From: Candidatus Accumulibacter necessarius
Lineage (GTDB): Bacteria; Pseudomonadota; Gammaproteobacteria; Burkholderiales; Rhodocyclaceae
Direction of reading: 5' to 3'
Length of the DNA: 64,000 nucleotides
NCBI GenBank assembly: GCA_017302435.1
Contig: JAFLDL010000001.1
Coordinates: 124,001-188,000 of the forward strand
Part shown: in pieces, positions 44,664 through 55,736 of the stretch
Layout: each line of letters opens with the position of its first letter
Position numbering within the stretch: the first letter of the stretch is position 1
Translations under genes and position numbers: made by a program
The notes under the pieces: model-generated
The model's input: only the letters and a program-made list of their open reading frames with translations
Database searches by the model: none
What the model was told of the DNA's origin: nothing

Positions 44664-45587
44664 TCAGCCCTGCAGCTCCCGCGGCAGCGCAAAGGTCACG
44701 TTTTCCTCGGCGCCATCGACCTGGTCCACCTTGCTCCGGTCGCCAGCCGCCAGTTGATCGACGACTTCCTGGACTAGGATTTCGGGTGCCGAGGCGCCGG
44801 CGGTGACGCCGACGCGGCTGGCGCCGGTGAGCCAGGCGGGGTCGATCTGCTCGGCCTGGTCGACCAGATAGGCGCGGCTGCCGATCAGCGCGGCGACTTC
44901 GCGAAGGCGATTCGAGTTGGAGCTCGAGCGGCTGCCGACGACGATCACGACCTCGCTGGTCCTGGCCAGTTGCTTGACCGCATCCTGGCGGTTCTGCGTC
45001 GCGTAACAGATGTCGTCCTTCTTCGGGCCGATGATCTCGGGGAAGCGCTCCTGGAGGGCGGCGATTACCAGTGCGGCGTCGTCCATCGACAAGGTGGTCT
45101 GGGTGACGTAGGCCAGGCGGGCCGGGTTTGCGACTTCCAGCCGGCGCGCGTCGGCGACGGTCTCGACGAGATACATGCCGTCGGCGCTCTGCCCCATGGT
45201 GCCCTCGACCTCTGGATGTCCCTTGTGGCCGATCATGACAATCTCGCGGCCCTCCCGGCGCATCCGGCCGACTTCGACATGCACCTTGGTGACCAGCGGA
45301 CAGGTGGCGTCGAAGACCTTGAGGCCACGCGCCTTGGCCTCGCCGATCACGGCCCGGGAGACGCCATGGGCGCTGAAGATGACGATGCTGCCGGCGGGGA
45401 CCTCGGCCAGATGGTCGACGAAGATGGCGCCCTTGGCGCGCAGGTCATCGCAAACGAAGCGGTTATGCACCACTTCATGGCGAACGTAGATCGGCGCGCC
45501 GAACTTTTCAATTGCGCGCTCGACGATGGCGATGGCGCGCTCGACACCGGCGCAGAAGCCGCGGGGATTGGCGAGAGTGACCTGCAT
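44664..45587 (-). CDS. ispH: 4-hydroxy-3-methylbut-2-enyl diphosphate reductase
   Basis: A 307-residue iron-sulfur enzyme, last step of the MEP isoprenoid pathway. Cluster cysteines are in [22 protein letters not shown] and ICYATQNRQ; conserved His and Glu lie in [10 protein letters not shown] and [14 protein letters not shown]. The start at ATG 45587 is 8 bases after the fkpB stop. It is the last gene of the ribF-ileS-lspA-fkpB-ispH operon. Confidence 0.97.
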   Translation of the reverse strand: MQVTLANPRGFCAGVERAIAIVERAIEKFGAPIYVRHEVVHNRFVCDDLRAKGAIFVDHLAEVPAGSIVIFSAHGVSRAVIGEAKARGLKVFDATCPLVTKVHVEVGRMRREGREIVMIGHKGHPEVEGTMGQSADGMYLVETVADARRLEVANPARLAYVTQTTLSMDDAALVIAALQERFPEIIGPKKDDICYATQNRQDAVKQLARTSEVVIVVGSRSSSNSNRLREVAALIGSRAYLVDQAEQIDPAWLTGASRVGVTAGASAPEILVQEVVDQLAAGDRSKVDQVDGAEENVTFALPRELQG

Positions 45588-45595
45588 GCGGGGCC

Positions 45596-46069
45596 TCACA
45601 TGATGGCGATGACTTCGACTTCGAAGCGGATTGCCTTGCCGGCGAGCGGATGGTTGAAATCGAACAGCGCGCTGCTGTCGTTCAGCTCGCGTAGGAAGCC
45701 CGCGAAGCTGGAGGCGCCGTCGGGTGAGCTGAATTCGATCAGCGAATTGACCCGGAGTTCCACCTCCGGCGGTAGCGCGCTGCGCGCGATCCGTTCGACG
45801 AGGCGCGGGTTGTGGCTGCCAAAGGCGTCCACTTCGTCGAGCTGGAAGACGTGGCGCTCGCCGGCGGGCAGTCCGAGCAGGCAGCTTTCGAGCGTTTCGG
45901 CGAGCTGGCCGCTCCCCATCTGCAGGGTCGCCGGCGACAGGTCGAAGGTACTGACGTACTCGGTGCCGTCGAGGTCGGCGAGGCGGTAATGCAGCGTCAG
46001 ATAGCTGTCGGGTCCGACCGTGACCGGGCTGAGCTGGGGGTACACGTCGCTGGGCGTGATAGGGTTCAT
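45596..46069 (-). CDS. fkpB: FKBP-type peptidyl-prolyl isomerase, SlpA family
   Basis: A 157-residue folding catalyst/chaperone. The FKBP core begins [14 protein letters not shown] and continues [20 protein letters not shown] and GERHVFQL, and the insert-in-flap chaperone region with [12 protein letters not shown] is that of SlpA/FkpB. No signal peptide, so cytosolic. Its place between lspA and ispH is the conserved proteobacterial order. Confidence 0.93.
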   Translation of the reverse strand: MNPITPSDVYPQLSPVTVGPDSYLTLHYRLADLDGTEYVSTFDLSPATLQMGSGQLAETLESCLLGLPAGERHVFQLDEVDAFGSHNPRLVERIARSALPPEVELRVNSLIEFSSPDGASSFAGFLRELNDSSALFDFNHPLAGKAIRFEVEVIAIM

Positions 46070-46127
46070 CGATCTGCTCGCTCGAGGTACCGTTGGAAAT
46101 GCCCGGCGGTGGCCGCACGCGGATCCT

Positions 46128-46640
46128 TCAAGGTTGCTCCCCGGGACGGCTGCGGGCGGAATCGGGCGCGGCGGGCTTGCTGGCGAGCTGATCCCAGACC
46201 ATCAGCACGGCGCCGACGCTGATCGCCGAGTCGGCGATGTTGAAGGCGGGCCAGTAGAAACCGGCGACGTGCCATTGAATGAAGTCGACCACGGCGCCGA
46301 AGCGGAGGCGGTCGATGACATTGCCGAGGGCGCCGCCGAGGATCAGCGTCAGCGCCAGCGAGAGCCGGAATTCGCCGCTGTGGCGCGGCAGGATGCTGAC
46401 GATCCAGGCCGAGATGGCGAGCGCCAGGACGGTGAAGAACCAGCGCTGCCAGCCACCCGCATCGGAGAGGAAGCTGAAGGCCGCGCCCGGGTTGAAGGTC
46501 AGCACCCAGTTGAAGAAGGGCGCGACGTAGATCGAATCACCCGGCTGCAGCCAGGCGAGGACCAGCCACTTGCTGACCTGGTCACAGACGACGATGATGC
46601 CGGCCAGCCACAGCCAGCGGTCGATGTTACGCGAAGGCAC
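46128..46640 (-). CDS. lspA: Signal peptidase II (lipoprotein signal peptidase)
   Basis: A 170-residue inner-membrane aspartic protease with four helices that removes lipoprotein signal peptides after Lgt action. The catalytic aspartates are in [10 protein letters not shown] and [11 protein letters not shown]. Start is GTG 46640 ([14 protein letters not shown]), overlapping the end of ileS by 14 bases; no ATG fits. Confidence 0.95.
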   Translation of the reverse strand: MPSRNIDRWLWLAGIIVVCDQVSKWLVLAWLQPGDSIYVAPFFNWVLTFNPGAAFSFLSDAGGWQRWFFTVLALAISAWIVSILPRHSGEFRLSLALTLILGGALGNVIDRLRFGAVVDFIQWHVAGFYWPAFNIADSAISVGAVLMVWDQLASKPAAPDSARSRPGEQP

Positions 46641-49455
46641 GGGTTTCGCCCTCGCCATGCAGGTTGTCGATACAGCGGCCGCAGAGGCCGGGGTTATCGG
46701 GGTTGGCGCCGACGTCGGCGCGCACGTGCCAGCAGCGCTCGCATTTGGCGTGCGGCAACGGGCTGCACCGCAACTCGTCGCTGGCGTCGCGAATGACGTT
46801 CGTCTGCGAGCAGATGAGGACAAAACGCAGGTCGTCGCCGAGCGAGGCGAGCAGTTCGTACTTTTCGCCGTCGCAGTGCAGACTCACTGCGGCCTGCAAC
46901 GACGAGCCGATGCGGCCTGCGATGCGCAGTTCTTCGAGGGCGCGCATGACTTCCGCCCGATAGCTGCGGATCTTGCGCCATTTTTCGAGCAGTTCGTCTT
47001 CCGCTGCCGGCGCCGGCAGCGGCTGCCAGGTCTGCAGCATCACCGACTGCTCGCCGTCGCCGGTCTGCAATTGCCAGATTTCTTCGGCCGTGAAGCAGAG
47101 AACCGGCGCCATCAGCTTGGTCAGGCACTGCAGGATGTGCCACAGCGCGGCCTGCGCCGAACGGCGAGCCGGCGAGCCGGCGGCCGTGGTGTACAGGCGG
47201 TCCTTGAGGATGTCGAGGTAGAAACCGCCGAGATCCTCGGAGCAGAAGGTCTGCAGCGACTGGACGACGCGGTGGAACTCGAAGCGCTCGTAGTCGGCTT
47301 CGCACTGCGCCTGCAGTTGCCGGGTCATGGCCAGCGCGTAGCGGTCGATTTCCAACCATTGCTCGACTTCCGGCAGGTCGCGGCCAGGGTCGAAATCCGA
47401 GGTGTTGGCGAGCAGGAAGCGCAGCGTGTTGCGGATACGGCGGTAGGCCTCGACGACGCGCTTGAGAATCTCGTCGGAGATCGACAGTTCGCCCGAGTAG
47501 TCGGTGGCGGCGACCCACAGGCGGAGGATTTCGGCGCCGAGGGTGTCGGCGATCTTCTGCGGCGCGATTACGTTGCCTTTCGACTTCGACATCTTCAGGC
47601 CCTTGCCGTCGACGACGAAGCCGTGCGTCAGCAGCGCCTTGTACGGCGCGCGGCCGTCCATGGCGCAGCCGATCAGGAGCGAACTCTGGAACCAGCCGCG
47701 ATGTTGATCGGAGCCTTCGAGGTAGAGATCGGCCGGATACGCCAGTTCGCTACGGTGCGAGCCGCGCAGCACGCTCGCGTGCGTCGAGCCGGAGTCGAAC
47801 CAGACGTCGAGCGTATCACTCATCTTGCGGTACTGGTCGGCTTCGGCGCCGAGGAGGTCGCACGCGTCGAGCGCGAACCAGGCTTCGATGCCGGCTTTTT
47901 CGACCCGTTGGGCGACGGCTTCGACAAGCTCGGCGGTGCGCGGATGCGGCGCTCCGGTTTCGCGATGCAGGAAGAAGGGCAGCGGCACGCCCCAATTGCG
48001 CTGCCGCGAGACGCACCAGTCCGGGCGGGTACGCATCATCGCTTCGAGGCGTGCCCGGCCCCAGCTCGGGAAGAAGCGGGTTTCGTCGACGGCGCGTTCG
48101 GCGCACCAGCGCAGCGTCGGTTCCTCTTCACCGGGCTGCGCCGCTGCAGACCCGGGCGGCGGCGGACGGTGGTCCATGCCGATGAACCACTGCGTCGTGG
48201 CGCGAAAAATGATCGGCGTCTTGTGGCGCCAGCAGTGGGGGTAGCTGTGCTGGATTTTCTCCGCCTTGAGCAGGTGAGCATTGGCCGCGAGTTCCTGCAG
48301 TACCAGCGGGTTGGCCTCCCAGACCGATTTTCCGGCCAGTTCGCCAACGCCGAGCGCGGGCGTGCCGGCAACAAAGCGGCCGTCGTCGCCGACCGGGTTG
48401 TTGACCGGCAGGCCGTAGACCTTGCCGATCAGGTAGTCGTCGGTGCCGTGCGCCGGGGCGGTGTGCACCAGGCCGGTGCCGGCCTCCAGGGTGACGTGCC
48501 GGCCGCAGATGATTGCCACGTCCCGCGGCTGGAAGGGGTGTCTGAGCAGCACCTGTTCGAGCGCGACGCCCCGGGCGGACCCGATCACCGTGCCGGCCAG
48601 CGCGTAACGCTGCAGGCAGGCGGCGGCCAGTTCGCGTACGAGGATCAGGGCGCCTCTTGGTGTGTCGATCAGGTCGTAGTCGAAATCCGGGTGGGCGCAG
48701 ACCGCCTCGTTCGCCGGCAGGGTCCATGGCGTCGTCGTCCAGATGACGGCGAAGGCCGGGCACCGCAGGTGGCTGAGGCCGAAGGCCCTGGCCAGCTTGT
48801 CGGCGTGATTGGGATGCACCTCGAAAGCGACGTCGATTGCCGACGAAGTCTTGTCTTCGTACTCGACCTCGGCTTCGGCCAGCGCCGAACCGCAGTCGAG
48901 ACACCAGTTGACCGGTTTGAGCCCCTGGTAGAGGTAGCCCTTCTCGAGGATGGTGCCGAGCGTCCGGATTTCGTCGGCCTCGGTCTTGAAGTCCATTGTC
49001 AGGTAGGGTTGGTCCCAGGCGCCGAGAATGCCCAGCCGGATGAAGTCCTTCTTCTGGCGCTCGATCTGTTCGCCGGCGAAGGCGCGGCACAACTCGCGCA
49101 CCCGGTCAGCCGCGACGTGCTTGCCGTGCAGTTTTTCGATCTGATGTTCGATCGGCAGGCCGTGGCAGTCCCAGCCCGGCACGTAGGGCGCATCGAATCC
49201 GGCCAGCGTTCTGGCGCGGACGATGATGTCCTTGAGGATCTTGTTGACTGCATGGCCGATGTGGATGTCACCGTTGGCATAGGGCGGTCCGTCGTGCAGA
49301 ACGAAGCGGGGGCGGCCCCGCGAGGCCTCGCGGATCCGCTCGTAAAGCCTGCCCTGTTGCCAGGCGGCGACCCACTGGGGTTCGCGCCTGGCAAGGTCGC
49401 CGCGCATCGGAAACGGCGTGTCGGTGAGATTGAGGGTTTTCTTGTAGTCGGCCAT
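46627..49455 (-). CDS. ileS: Isoleucyl-tRNA synthetase
   Basis: A 942-residue class Ia synthetase. The HIGH motif is [10 protein letters not shown], the KMSKS loop is KMSKSKGNV, and the C-terminal zinc finger has CERCWH and CGRCIDN, as in the bacterial ileS1 type. Length matches E. coli (938). The start at ATG 49455 ([10 protein letters not shown]) is preferred; a GTG at 49467 overlapping the ribF stop as GTGA is an alternative. Confidence 0.97.
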   Translation of the reverse strand: MADYKKTLNLTDTPFPMRGDLARREPQWVAAWQQGRLYERIREASRGRPRFVLHDGPPYANGDIHIGHAVNKILKDIIVRARTLAGFDAPYVPGWDCHGLPIEHQIEKLHGKHVAADRVRELCRAFAGEQIERQKKDFIRLGILGAWDQPYLTMDFKTEADEIRTLGTILEKGYLYQGLKPVNWCLDCGSALAEAEVEYEDKTSSAIDVAFEVHPNHADKLARAFGLSHLRCPAFAVIWTTTPWTLPANEAVCAHPDFDYDLIDTPRGALILVRELAAACLQRYALAGTVIGSARGVALEQVLLRHPFQPRDVAIICGRHVTLEAGTGLVHTAPAHGTDDYLIGKVYGLPVNNPVGDDGRFVAGTPALGVGELAGKSVWEANPLVLQELAANAHLLKAEKIQHSYPHCWRHKTPIIFRATTQWFIGMDHRPPPPGSAAAQPGEEEPTLRWCAERAVDETRFFPSWGRARLEAMMRTRPDWCVSRQRNWGVPLPFFLHRETGAPHPRTAELVEAVAQRVEKAGIEAWFALDACDLLGAEADQYRKMSDTLDVWFDSGSTHASVLRGSHRSELAYPADLYLEGSDQHRGWFQSSLLIGCAMDGRAPYKALLTHGFVVDGKGLKMSKSKGNVIAPQKIADTLGAEILRLWVAATDYSGELSISDEILKRVVEAYRRIRNTLRFLLANTSDFDPGRDLPEVEQWLEIDRYALAMTRQLQAQCEADYERFEFHRVVQSLQTFCSEDLGGFYLDILKDRLYTTAAGSPARRSAQAALWHILQCLTKLMAPVLCFTAEEIWQLQTGDGEQSVMLQTWQPLPAPAAEDELLEKWRKIRSYRAEVMRALEELRIAGRIGSSLQAAVSLHCDGEKYELLASLGDDLRFVLICSQTNVIRDASDELRCSPLPHAKCERCWHVRADVGANPDNPGLCGRCIDNLHGEGETRAFA

Positions 49456-49463
49456 GGCGGTTC

Positions 49464-50387
49464 TCACAACTGGAAGTACGCTTTCACGGCGGCAACGTCG
49501 CTGGCGATCTGCGCCTTCAGGGCGTTGAAGTCCGGGAATTTCATTTCGTCGCGCAACTTGTGCAGGAAGCGGACGTTGAGATGGGCGCCGTAGATGTCGG
49601 CAGAGAAATCAAGCAGATGCACTTCAAGCAGCGCTCGTACGACCTGATGGGCGGTCGGGCGGTAGCCGAGGTTGGCGGCGCCCCGGTGCGGGCCGCCCGG
49701 CAAACCCCTGACTTCGACCGCAAAGACGCCCTGCAGGGGCGGCCGCTCGTGCTTGATGCGGATGTTTGCCGTGTGGAAGCCGAGCTGGCGTCCGATCTTG
49801 TCGCCGTGCACGACGCGGCCATCGATCGAGTACGGGCGGCCAAGCAGACGCGCCGCGTGTTCGAGTCGGCCAGCCTGGAGGGCGTCGCGAACCGCCGAGC
49901 TGGAGGCGCGCTCGCCGTCCACGGTGATGCTCGCCATGGCGTCGACCTGGAAGCCAAGACCGGCGCCGGCCTCGCGCAGCAGCGCGAAGTCGCCGGCCCG
50001 CCCGGCGCCGAAGCGAAAGTCGTCGCCCACGATCAATTGCCGTACGCGCAACGCGCCGACCAGTATCCGCTCGATGAACTCTTCGGCGCTCAGGGCGGCG
50101 AAGCCCGCATTGAAGCGGCAGACGTGCGCGAGGTCGACGCCGTCGTCGGCGAGCAGTTCGAGTTTTTCACGCAGCGTGGACAGGCGCGGCGGCGCCGATT
50201 CCGGGGCGAAGAATTCGCGCGGATGGGGCTCGAAGGTGAGCACCGCGGCGGGCAGGCCGGCATTCGCCGCTGCCGCCTTAAGACGAGCGAGCAGCGCGCG
50301 ATGGCCGAGATGTACGCCATCGAAGTTGCCTATGGTGAGGACGGTGGCACTGTGCGCTGTCGGCGAGAAACCGCGATAGACGATCAT
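49464..50387 (-). CDS. ribF: Bifunctional riboflavin kinase/FAD synthetase
   Basis: A 307-residue enzyme making FMN and FAD from riboflavin. The adenylyltransferase half shows [31 protein letters not shown] and VGDDFRFG. The kinase half shows [20 protein letters not shown] and FHTANI. First gene of the ribF-ileS-lspA-fkpB-ispH operon; start ATG 50387, divergent from ccoI with 92 bases between. Confidence 0.97.
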   Translation of the reverse strand: MIVYRGFSPTAHSATVLTIGNFDGVHLGHRALLARLKAAAANAGLPAAVLTFEPHPREFFAPESAPPRLSTLREKLELLADDGVDLAHVCRFNAGFAALSAEEFIERILVGALRVRQLIVGDDFRFGAGRAGDFALLREAGAGLGFQVDAMASITVDGERASSSAVRDALQAGRLEHAARLLGRPYSIDGRVVHGDKIGRQLGFHTANIRIKHERPPLQGVFAVEVRGLPGGPHRGAANLGYRPTAHQVVRALLEVHLLDFSADIYGAHLNVRFLHKLRDEMKFPDFNALKAQIASDVAAVKAYFQL

Positions 50388-50479
50388 CGGGCGCGAGTGG
50401 GGACGGACAAAACGTGCGATTATAACCAGTTTCGTGCGCCGCCGGCCGGCGCTGGCCTCTTTTCCCATCTGCGGCAGGA

Positions 50480-52936
50480 ATGAACATCGGCAATTGCTAC
50501 CACTGTGGTCAGCCCATCCCGACCGGGGTTGACCTGGCGACCTCCATCGATGGCCAAGCACGCGCCATGTGCTGCGGTGGCTGTCAGGCGGTTGCGCAGG
50601 CGATTGTCGACCACGGGCTGGCCGACTACTACCGCAATCGCGACGCCCTGCCCAATGCACCGCGCGAGGCGATGCCGGCGATCGTCGAAGGCCTCCAGCT
50701 CTATGATCACGCAGACTTCCAGAAGAGCTTCGTGCGGCTGCTCGGTGACGATCCCGATCGCAGCGAGCGCGAGGCGTCGCTGATCCTCGAGGGAATCACC
50801 TGTTCTGCCTGCATCTGGCTGAACGAGCAGCATCTTTCGCGCCTCGCCGGGGTGACCGCAGTCGACATCAATTACGCGACGCGGCGTGCCCGGGTCCGCT
50901 GGGACGAGCGGCGAGTCCGGCTGTCCGGGATCCTGGCGGCGATTGCGGCGATTGGCTACCGCGCCTACCCCTACGACGCGGCGAAGAGCGAGCAACTGGC
51001 GCGCCACGAGCGCCGCAGCGCGCTTTGGCGGGTGTTTGTTGCCGGTTTCGGCATGATGCAGGTGATGATGTACGCGGTACCGGTGTATCTGGCCGGTGAC
51101 GGCGAGATGACGCCGGCAGTCGAACAATTGATGCGCTGGGCGAGCCTGGCGCTGACGGCGCCCGTGGTCTTCTATTCGGCGGCGCCGTTTTTCCGCAACG
51201 CCTGGCGCGATCTCCGGCTGCGCCGCGCGGGAATGGATGTGCCGGTCGCGCTGGGCATCGGAGCCGCTTTTGTGGCCAGCGTCTGGGCGACGCTGACGGC
51301 CAGCGGCGAGGTCTATTTCGACTCGGTGACGATGTTCGTCTTTTTCCTCTTGAGCGGTCGCTTCCTGGAAATGACGGCTCGTCAGCGAGCGGTCAGCGTC
51401 ACCGAGGCGCTGGCCAGGCTGATGCCGGTAGTGGCGACCCGCCTTGCCGCCTACCCGGCGAGCCGCGACGGCGAGCAGGTGCTGGCGGCCGACCTGCGGC
51501 CCGGCGAGGTGGTCCTGGTACGGCCTGGCGAGACGATTCCGGCCGATGGTCAGGTCATTGAAGGGGTAAGCAGCGCCAATGAGGCGCTGCTTACCGGCGA
51601 GAGTGCGCCGGTCGGCAAGCGCCCGGGAGTGGCCGTGACTGGCGGTGCGGTCAATATCGAGAGTCCATTGCTGATCGAGGTGACGCAGGTGGGCGACGGC
51701 ACCCGGCTGTCGGCGATCGTCCGGCTGATGGAACGGGCGGCGACCGAGAAGCCGCGAATCGTTGAGCTGGCCGACCGCATCGCCAGTCATTTCATCATCA
51801 CGCTGTTGTTCCTCGCCGCGGCGGTGGCCGTCGCCTGGTGGTTCATCGATCCCCGGCAGGTGCTGTGGATCACGGTTTCGGTGCTGGTCGTGACCTGCCC
51901 CTGTGCCTTGTCGCTGGCGACGCCGGTGGCGCTGACCGTGGCCAGCGGGGCGATGGCCAGAGCCGGTCTGCTGGTGACCCGCAGCCATGCGGTCGAGACC
52001 CTGGCGCGGGCCAGCCATTTCGTTTTCGACAAGACCGGCACACTGACCACCGGCGAGATGAAACTGCTTGAAGTGCTGCCGCTCGGCAGGCTGGACCGGG
52101 ACGCTAGTCTGGCTTTGGCGGCGGCGCTCGAGCAGGCGTCGGAACATCCGATTGGCGCTGCCTTGCGGCAGGCAGCGGCGGGTCAGGTTCTGCCGCTGGT
52201 CGATTCCCTGGTCAACGAGCCAGGCTGTGGCGTCAGCGCCGTCCAGGCGGGCCGCAAGGTGCGCCTTGGCCGTCCCGACCACGTTGTTGCCCTGCATGGC
52301 AAGCCGCTGCCGGAACGCGCTCGGTCCCTGTCCGGCAGCGGCGATACGGTGATCGGGCTCGGCGACGAGGCTGGCTGGATCGCGCTCTTTCGCCTGGGCG
52401 ACGATCCGCGACCGGAGGCGGCAGCGCTGGTGTCCGCCTTGCGGGCGGCGGGGCGGCAGGTGGCGCTGCTGACCGGCGACGCCGCACCGGCTGCTCGCCG
52501 AGTGGCGTTGGCGTTGGGGATTGACGAGGTGGAGGCGAACGCTTCACCGCAGGCCAAGCACGACTACGTGCGTCGACTGCAGGCCGGCGGGGCCGTGGTG
52601 GCGATGGTTGGCGACGGCGTCAATGATGCGCCGGTGCTGGCGCAGGCGCAGGTGTCGGTGGCCATGGGCGGGGGTTCGCAGTTGGCGCGCACGCAGGCCG
52701 ATCTGGTGCTGCTCTCGGAAAACCTCGATCACCTGCGGCGCGGCATTCTCGTCGCGCGCAGTTCACTACGCGTGATCCGGCAGAACCTGTGGTGGTCCTT
52801 CGCCTATAATCTGGTCGTCCTGCCTCTGGCGATGAGCGGTTTCATCACCCCGTGGATGGCCGGCATCGGCATGTCGGGCAGTTCCTTTCTGGTGGTCGCG
52901 AATTCCTTGCGGTTGCAGAAGCTTGCCGAGCGCTGA
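50480..52936 (+). CDS. ccoI: cbb3 oxidase-associated copper P-type ATPase CcoI/FixI
   Basis: An 818-residue P1B-type ATPase that exports Cu+ for assembly of the cbb3 oxidase. The N-terminus has a cysteine-rich region (CYHCGQPIP, MCCGGCQAV) followed by a heavy-metal-associated domain with GITCSACIWL. Core motifs are the ion-channel CPC (VTCPCALSLA), DKTGTLTTG phosphorylation site, SEHPIG and GDGVNDAPVLAQA. It runs directly into ccoS, 6 bases away. Confidence 0.96.
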   Translation: MNIGNCYHCGQPIPTGVDLATSIDGQARAMCCGGCQAVAQAIVDHGLADYYRNRDALPNAPREAMPAIVEGLQLYDHADFQKSFVRLLGDDPDRSEREASLILEGITCSACIWLNEQHLSRLAGVTAVDINYATRRARVRWDERRVRLSGILAAIAAIGYRAYPYDAAKSEQLARHERRSALWRVFVAGFGMMQVMMYAVPVYLAGDGEMTPAVEQLMRWASLALTAPVVFYSAAPFFRNAWRDLRLRRAGMDVPVALGIGAAFVASVWATLTASGEVYFDSVTMFVFFLLSGRFLEMTARQRAVSVTEALARLMPVVATRLAAYPASRDGEQVLAADLRPGEVVLVRPGETIPADGQVIEGVSSANEALLTGESAPVGKRPGVAVTGGAVNIESPLLIEVTQVGDGTRLSAIVRLMERAATEKPRIVELADRIASHFIITLLFLAAAVAVAWWFIDPRQVLWITVSVLVVTCPCALSLATPVALTVASGAMARAGLLVTRSHAVETLARASHFVFDKTGTLTTGEMKLLEVLPLGRLDRDASLALAAALEQASEHPIGAALRQAAAGQVLPLVDSLVNEPGCGVSAVQAGRKVRLGRPDHVVALHGKPLPERARSLSGSGDTVIGLGDEAGWIALFRLGDDPRPEAAALVSALRAAGRQVALLTGDAAPAARRVALALGIDEVEANASPQAKHDYVRRLQAGGAVVAMVGDGVNDAPVLAQAQVSVAMGGGSQLARTQADLVLLSENLDHLRRGILVARSSLRVIRQNLWWSFAYNLVVLPLAMSGFITPWMAGIGMSGSSFLVVANSLRLQKLAER

Positions 52937-52942
52937 GCGATC

Positions 52943-53146
52943 ATGGAAACCCTGTACCTGCTGATTCCAATCTCCGTCGTGCTGGTCTTCCTGATCGGCA
53001 TCGCCTTCTGGTGGTCGCTGCGCAGCGGCCAGTTCGACGATCTCGAAGGGCCGGCCTACCGTATCCTGATGGACGACGACCGCTCGTCGCCGCCAACGGC
53101 AACCAAGGATGCCGCCGCGCCGGCCGAACCCGGATCAGACTCGTGA
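52943..53146 (+). CDS. ccoS: cbb3 oxidase maturation protein CcoS
   Basis: A 67-residue membrane protein with one N-terminal helix (LYLLIPISVVLVFLIGIAFW) followed by SGQFDDLEGPAYRILMDDD, the CcoS signature. Needed for cofactor insertion in cbb3 oxidases. The tail after DDD is Ala/Pro-rich. A strong terminator follows, so ccoIS is a separate transcript from ccoNOQP. Confidence 0.95.
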   Translation: METLYLLIPISVVLVFLIGIAFWWSLRSGQFDDLEGPAYRILMDDDRSSPPTATKDAAAPAEPGSDS

Positions 53147-53301
53147 CAAAGCCGAGCCCGGGCGGGTGGGCCGAATCTGCGCAACTCTTGACGCAGGTCA
53201 AGACGATTCTCCTGCGTGCTGGGACAATTGCCCGGTCGATGGCGTCAATCCTTTGGTATTTGGCGCCTGACGGGTGTCAGGTCATTTCTCTGTTGGGGTT
53301 T

Positions 53302-53328
53302 GGGTGCGTTTCGACGCACCCTTTTTTT
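53302..53328 (+). terminator. Rho-independent terminator after ccoIS
   Basis: Perfect 7-bp stem GGGTGCG/CGCACCC, loop TTTCGA, then seven T. It separates ccoIS from ccoNOQP. Confidence 0.92.
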
Positions 53329-53364
53329 CGCCATAGGGATTCGCCTGTGCTAACCGCGCGGAGC

Positions 53365-53413
53365 TTGATCTGTGTCAAATTTGACCTCCAGCGGTTAAAA
53401 TAACATGTTGAAA
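53365..53413 (+). promoter_or_regulatory. FNR/ANR box and promoter of ccoNOQP
   Basis: TTGAT-CTGT-GTCAA at 53365-53378 matches the FNR/ANR consensus TTGAT-N4-ATCAA at 9 of 10 positions. A -10 candidate TAACAT is at 53401-53406, which places transcription start near 53413 and the box centre at -41.5, the standard class II activation position. Oxygen limitation should therefore induce ccoN. Position of the start point is inferred, not measured. Confidence 0.8.
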
Positions 53414-53483
53414 GTTAGTGCTCAGAATAAGGGTATTCAGGGCGGTGAAAACCGGTTTTTTTGGTCAAGAACGAGGTGAGTCC

Positions 53484-54911
53484 ATGTCGGAAACTCAGTC
53501 AACATACAATTACAAGGTGGTGCGGCAGTTTGCCGTGATGACGGTCGTCTGGGGAATTGTCGGAATGCTGGTCGGCGTCATCATAGCCGCCCAGCTGGTC
53601 TGGCCGGAGCTCAATGTCGGTTGGCTGCATTTCGGCCGCCTGCGTCCATTGCACACCAACGCCGTGATCTTCGCCTTCGGCGGCAGCGCATTGTTCGCCA
53701 CCTCGTATTACGTGGTGCAGCGCACCTGCCATACGCGAATCTTCTCCGATGGCCTGGCTGCCTTCACCTTCTGGGGCTGGCAATTGGTGATCGTCCTGGC
53801 CGCCCTTACCCTGCCGCTGGGGTTTACTCAGGGCAAGGAATACGCCGAGCTTGAGTGGCCGATCGACATCCTCATCACGCTGGTCTGGGTGGCGTATGCG
53901 GTGGTCTTTTTCGGCACCATCGCCAAGCGCAAGGTGACGCACATCTATGTCGCCAACTGGTTTTATGGCGGTTTCATCCTCGCCGTGGCGCTGCTGCATC
54001 TGGTCAATAGTGCTGCCATCCCGGTCTCGCTGACCAAGTCCTACTCGGCTTACGCCGGCGTACAGGACGCCATGGTGCAATGGTGGTACGGCCACAACGC
54101 GGTCGGCTTTTTCCTCACCGCCGGCTTCCTGGGCATGATGTACTACTTCGTGCCGAAGCAGGCCGAACGGCCGGTGTACTCGTACCGCCTGTCAGTGGTT
54201 CACTTCTGGGCGCTGATCTTCACCTACATGTGGGCCGGTCCGCACCACCTGCATTACACCGCGCTGCCGGACTGGACCCAGTCGGTGGGCATGCTGTTCT
54301 CGCTGATCCTGCTGGCGCCCTCGTGGGGTGGCATGATCAACGGCGTGATGACTCTTTCGGGTGCCTGGCACAAGCTGCGTGATGATCCGATCCTCAAGTT
54401 CCTGATCACCTCGCTGTCGTTCTACGGTATGTCCACCTTTGAAGGCCCGATGATGGCCATCAAGACGGTCAATGCGCTGTCGCACTACACCGACTGGACG
54501 GTCGGACACGTGCATTCGGGTGCTCTGGGCTGGGTGGCGATGGTTTCGATCGGTTCCATCTATTACCTGTTGCCGCGCCTGTTCGGCAAGTCCGAGATGT
54601 TCAGTGTCAAGCTGATCACGGTACATTTCTGGGTGGCGACGATCGGCGTGGTTCTCTACATCGCCTCGATGTGGATTGCCGGCGTGATGCAGGGCCTGAT
54701 GTGGCGGGCGGTCAACCTCGATGGCACGCTGACCTACAGCTTCGTCGAATCGGTCAAGGCTTCGTACCCGTTCTGGGCGATCCGTTTCCTCGGGGGCGTT
54801 CTTTTCCTCTGCGGCATGCTGATCATGGCCTACAACATGGTCAAGACGATTGCCGGTGGCCGGACCGTCGACGACGCACGCGTCCTGCTGCCCGCCGCTC
54901 ATCACGCCTGA
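53484..54911 (+). CDS. ccoN: cbb3-type cytochrome c oxidase subunit I
   Basis: The 475-residue catalytic subunit with twelve helices. Heme and CuB ligands are visible: [43 protein letters not shown] and [16 protein letters not shown]. It reduces oxygen at high affinity and pumps protons. The start at ATG 53484 has GAGG 10 bases upstream. First gene of ccoNOQP. Confidence 0.97.
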   Translation: MSETQSTYNYKVVRQFAVMTVVWGIVGMLVGVIIAAQLVWPELNVGWLHFGRLRPLHTNAVIFAFGGSALFATSYYVVQRTCHTRIFSDGLAAFTFWGWQLVIVLAALTLPLGFTQGKEYAELEWPIDILITLVWVAYAVVFFGTIAKRKVTHIYVANWFYGGFILAVALLHLVNSAAIPVSLTKSYSAYAGVQDAMVQWWYGHNAVGFFLTAGFLGMMYYFVPKQAERPVYSYRLSVVHFWALIFTYMWAGPHHLHYTALPDWTQSVGMLFSLILLAPSWGGMINGVMTLSGAWHKLRDDPILKFLITSLSFYGMSTFEGPMMAIKTVNALSHYTDWTVGHVHSGALGWVAMVSIGSIYYLLPRLFGKSEMFSVKLITVHFWVATIGVVLYIASMWIAGVMQGLMWRAVNLDGTLTYSFVESVKASYPFWAIRFLGGVLFLCGMLIMAYNMVKTIAGGRTVDDARVLLPAAHHA

Positions 54912-54923
54912 CAGGGGAAAGAA

Positions 54924-55538
54924 ATGAAACTTACGCAAGATGCAATTGAACGCAATGTCGGGCTGATGGTACTGCTGACCCTGCTGGTGGTCAGCGTCGG
55001 TGGTCTGGTCGAGATCGTGCCGCTCTTCTTCCAGAAGTCCACCACCGAGCCGGTGACCGGGCTCAAGCCCTACGATCCGGTTCGTCTGACCGGGCGTGAT
55101 GTCTATATCCGTGAAGGCTGCTTCCTTTGCCACTCACAGATGATTCGCCCCTTCCGCGCGGAAACCGAACGCTATGGGCATTATTCGGTTGCGGGTGAGT
55201 TCGTCTATGATCATCCGTTCCAGTGGGGTTCCAAGCGGACTGGCCCGGACCTGCATCGAGTCGGCGGGCGTTACTCGGATGAATGGCATCGCGCGCACTT
55301 GATCAATCCGCGTGACGTGGTTCCCGAGTCCAACATGCCTGCCTTTGCTTTCCTCGAGAAGGCGGCGGCCGATGCGAACAGCATCGAGAGCAAGATGCAC
55401 GCTCTGCGCAAGGTCGGTGTTCCGTATACCGACGACGAAATTGCCGGGGCCAGAAAGCAGCTCGAAGGCAAGAGCGAACTTGACGCTCTCGTTGCCTACC
55501 TGCAGGGCATGGGCCTCGAAATGAAGAACGTGAAGTAG
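54924..55538 (+). CDS. ccoO: cbb3-type cytochrome c oxidase subunit II (mono-heme cytochrome c)
   Basis: A 204-residue subunit: one N-terminal helix ([20 protein letters not shown]), then a periplasmic cytochrome with heme site [14 protein letters not shown] and axial Met candidates in ESNMPAFAF. Passes electrons to CcoN. Ribosome site GGGGAAAG upstream. Confidence 0.97.
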   Translation: MKLTQDAIERNVGLMVLLTLLVVSVGGLVEIVPLFFQKSTTEPVTGLKPYDPVRLTGRDVYIREGCFLCHSQMIRPFRAETERYGHYSVAGEFVYDHPFQWGSKRTGPDLHRVGGRYSDEWHRAHLINPRDVVPESNMPAFAFLEKAAADANSIESKMHALRKVGVPYTDDEIAGARKQLEGKSELDALVAYLQGMGLEMKNVK

Positions 55539-55541
55539 GCC

Positions 55542-55736
55542 ATGGACATCAACGATCTGAGATCCATCGTCACCGTCGTTTCCCTGTTGACTTTCCTCGG
55601 GATCGTCTGGTGGGCTTACGGCGTGAAAGGCAACAAGAAGCGCTTCGAGGAAGCGGCCATGCTGCCGTTCAGCGATGAAGAGGCGGATCGGCTGGAACTG
55701 GGGCTGGATCGCAACGGACAAAGGAAAGCATCATGA
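55542..55736 (+). CDS. ccoQ: cbb3-type cytochrome c oxidase subunit CcoQ
   Basis: A 64-residue protein with a single helix (IVTVVSLLTFLGIVWWAYG), typical of CcoQ/FixQ, which stabilises the complex. Starts 3 bases after ccoO and overlaps ccoP by 4 bases (ATGA). Confidence 0.95.
   Translation: MDINDLRSIVTVVSLLTFLGIVWWAYGVKGNKKRFEEAAMLPFSDEEADRLELGLDRNGQRKAS

Noticed and set aside
46570-49593. A 1,007-codon open frame on the plus strand opposite ileS
   Set aside because: It is the mirror of a high-GC gene: composition is Arg/Ala/Val/Gly-rich with no domain, no ribosome site, and ileS on the other strand is complete.
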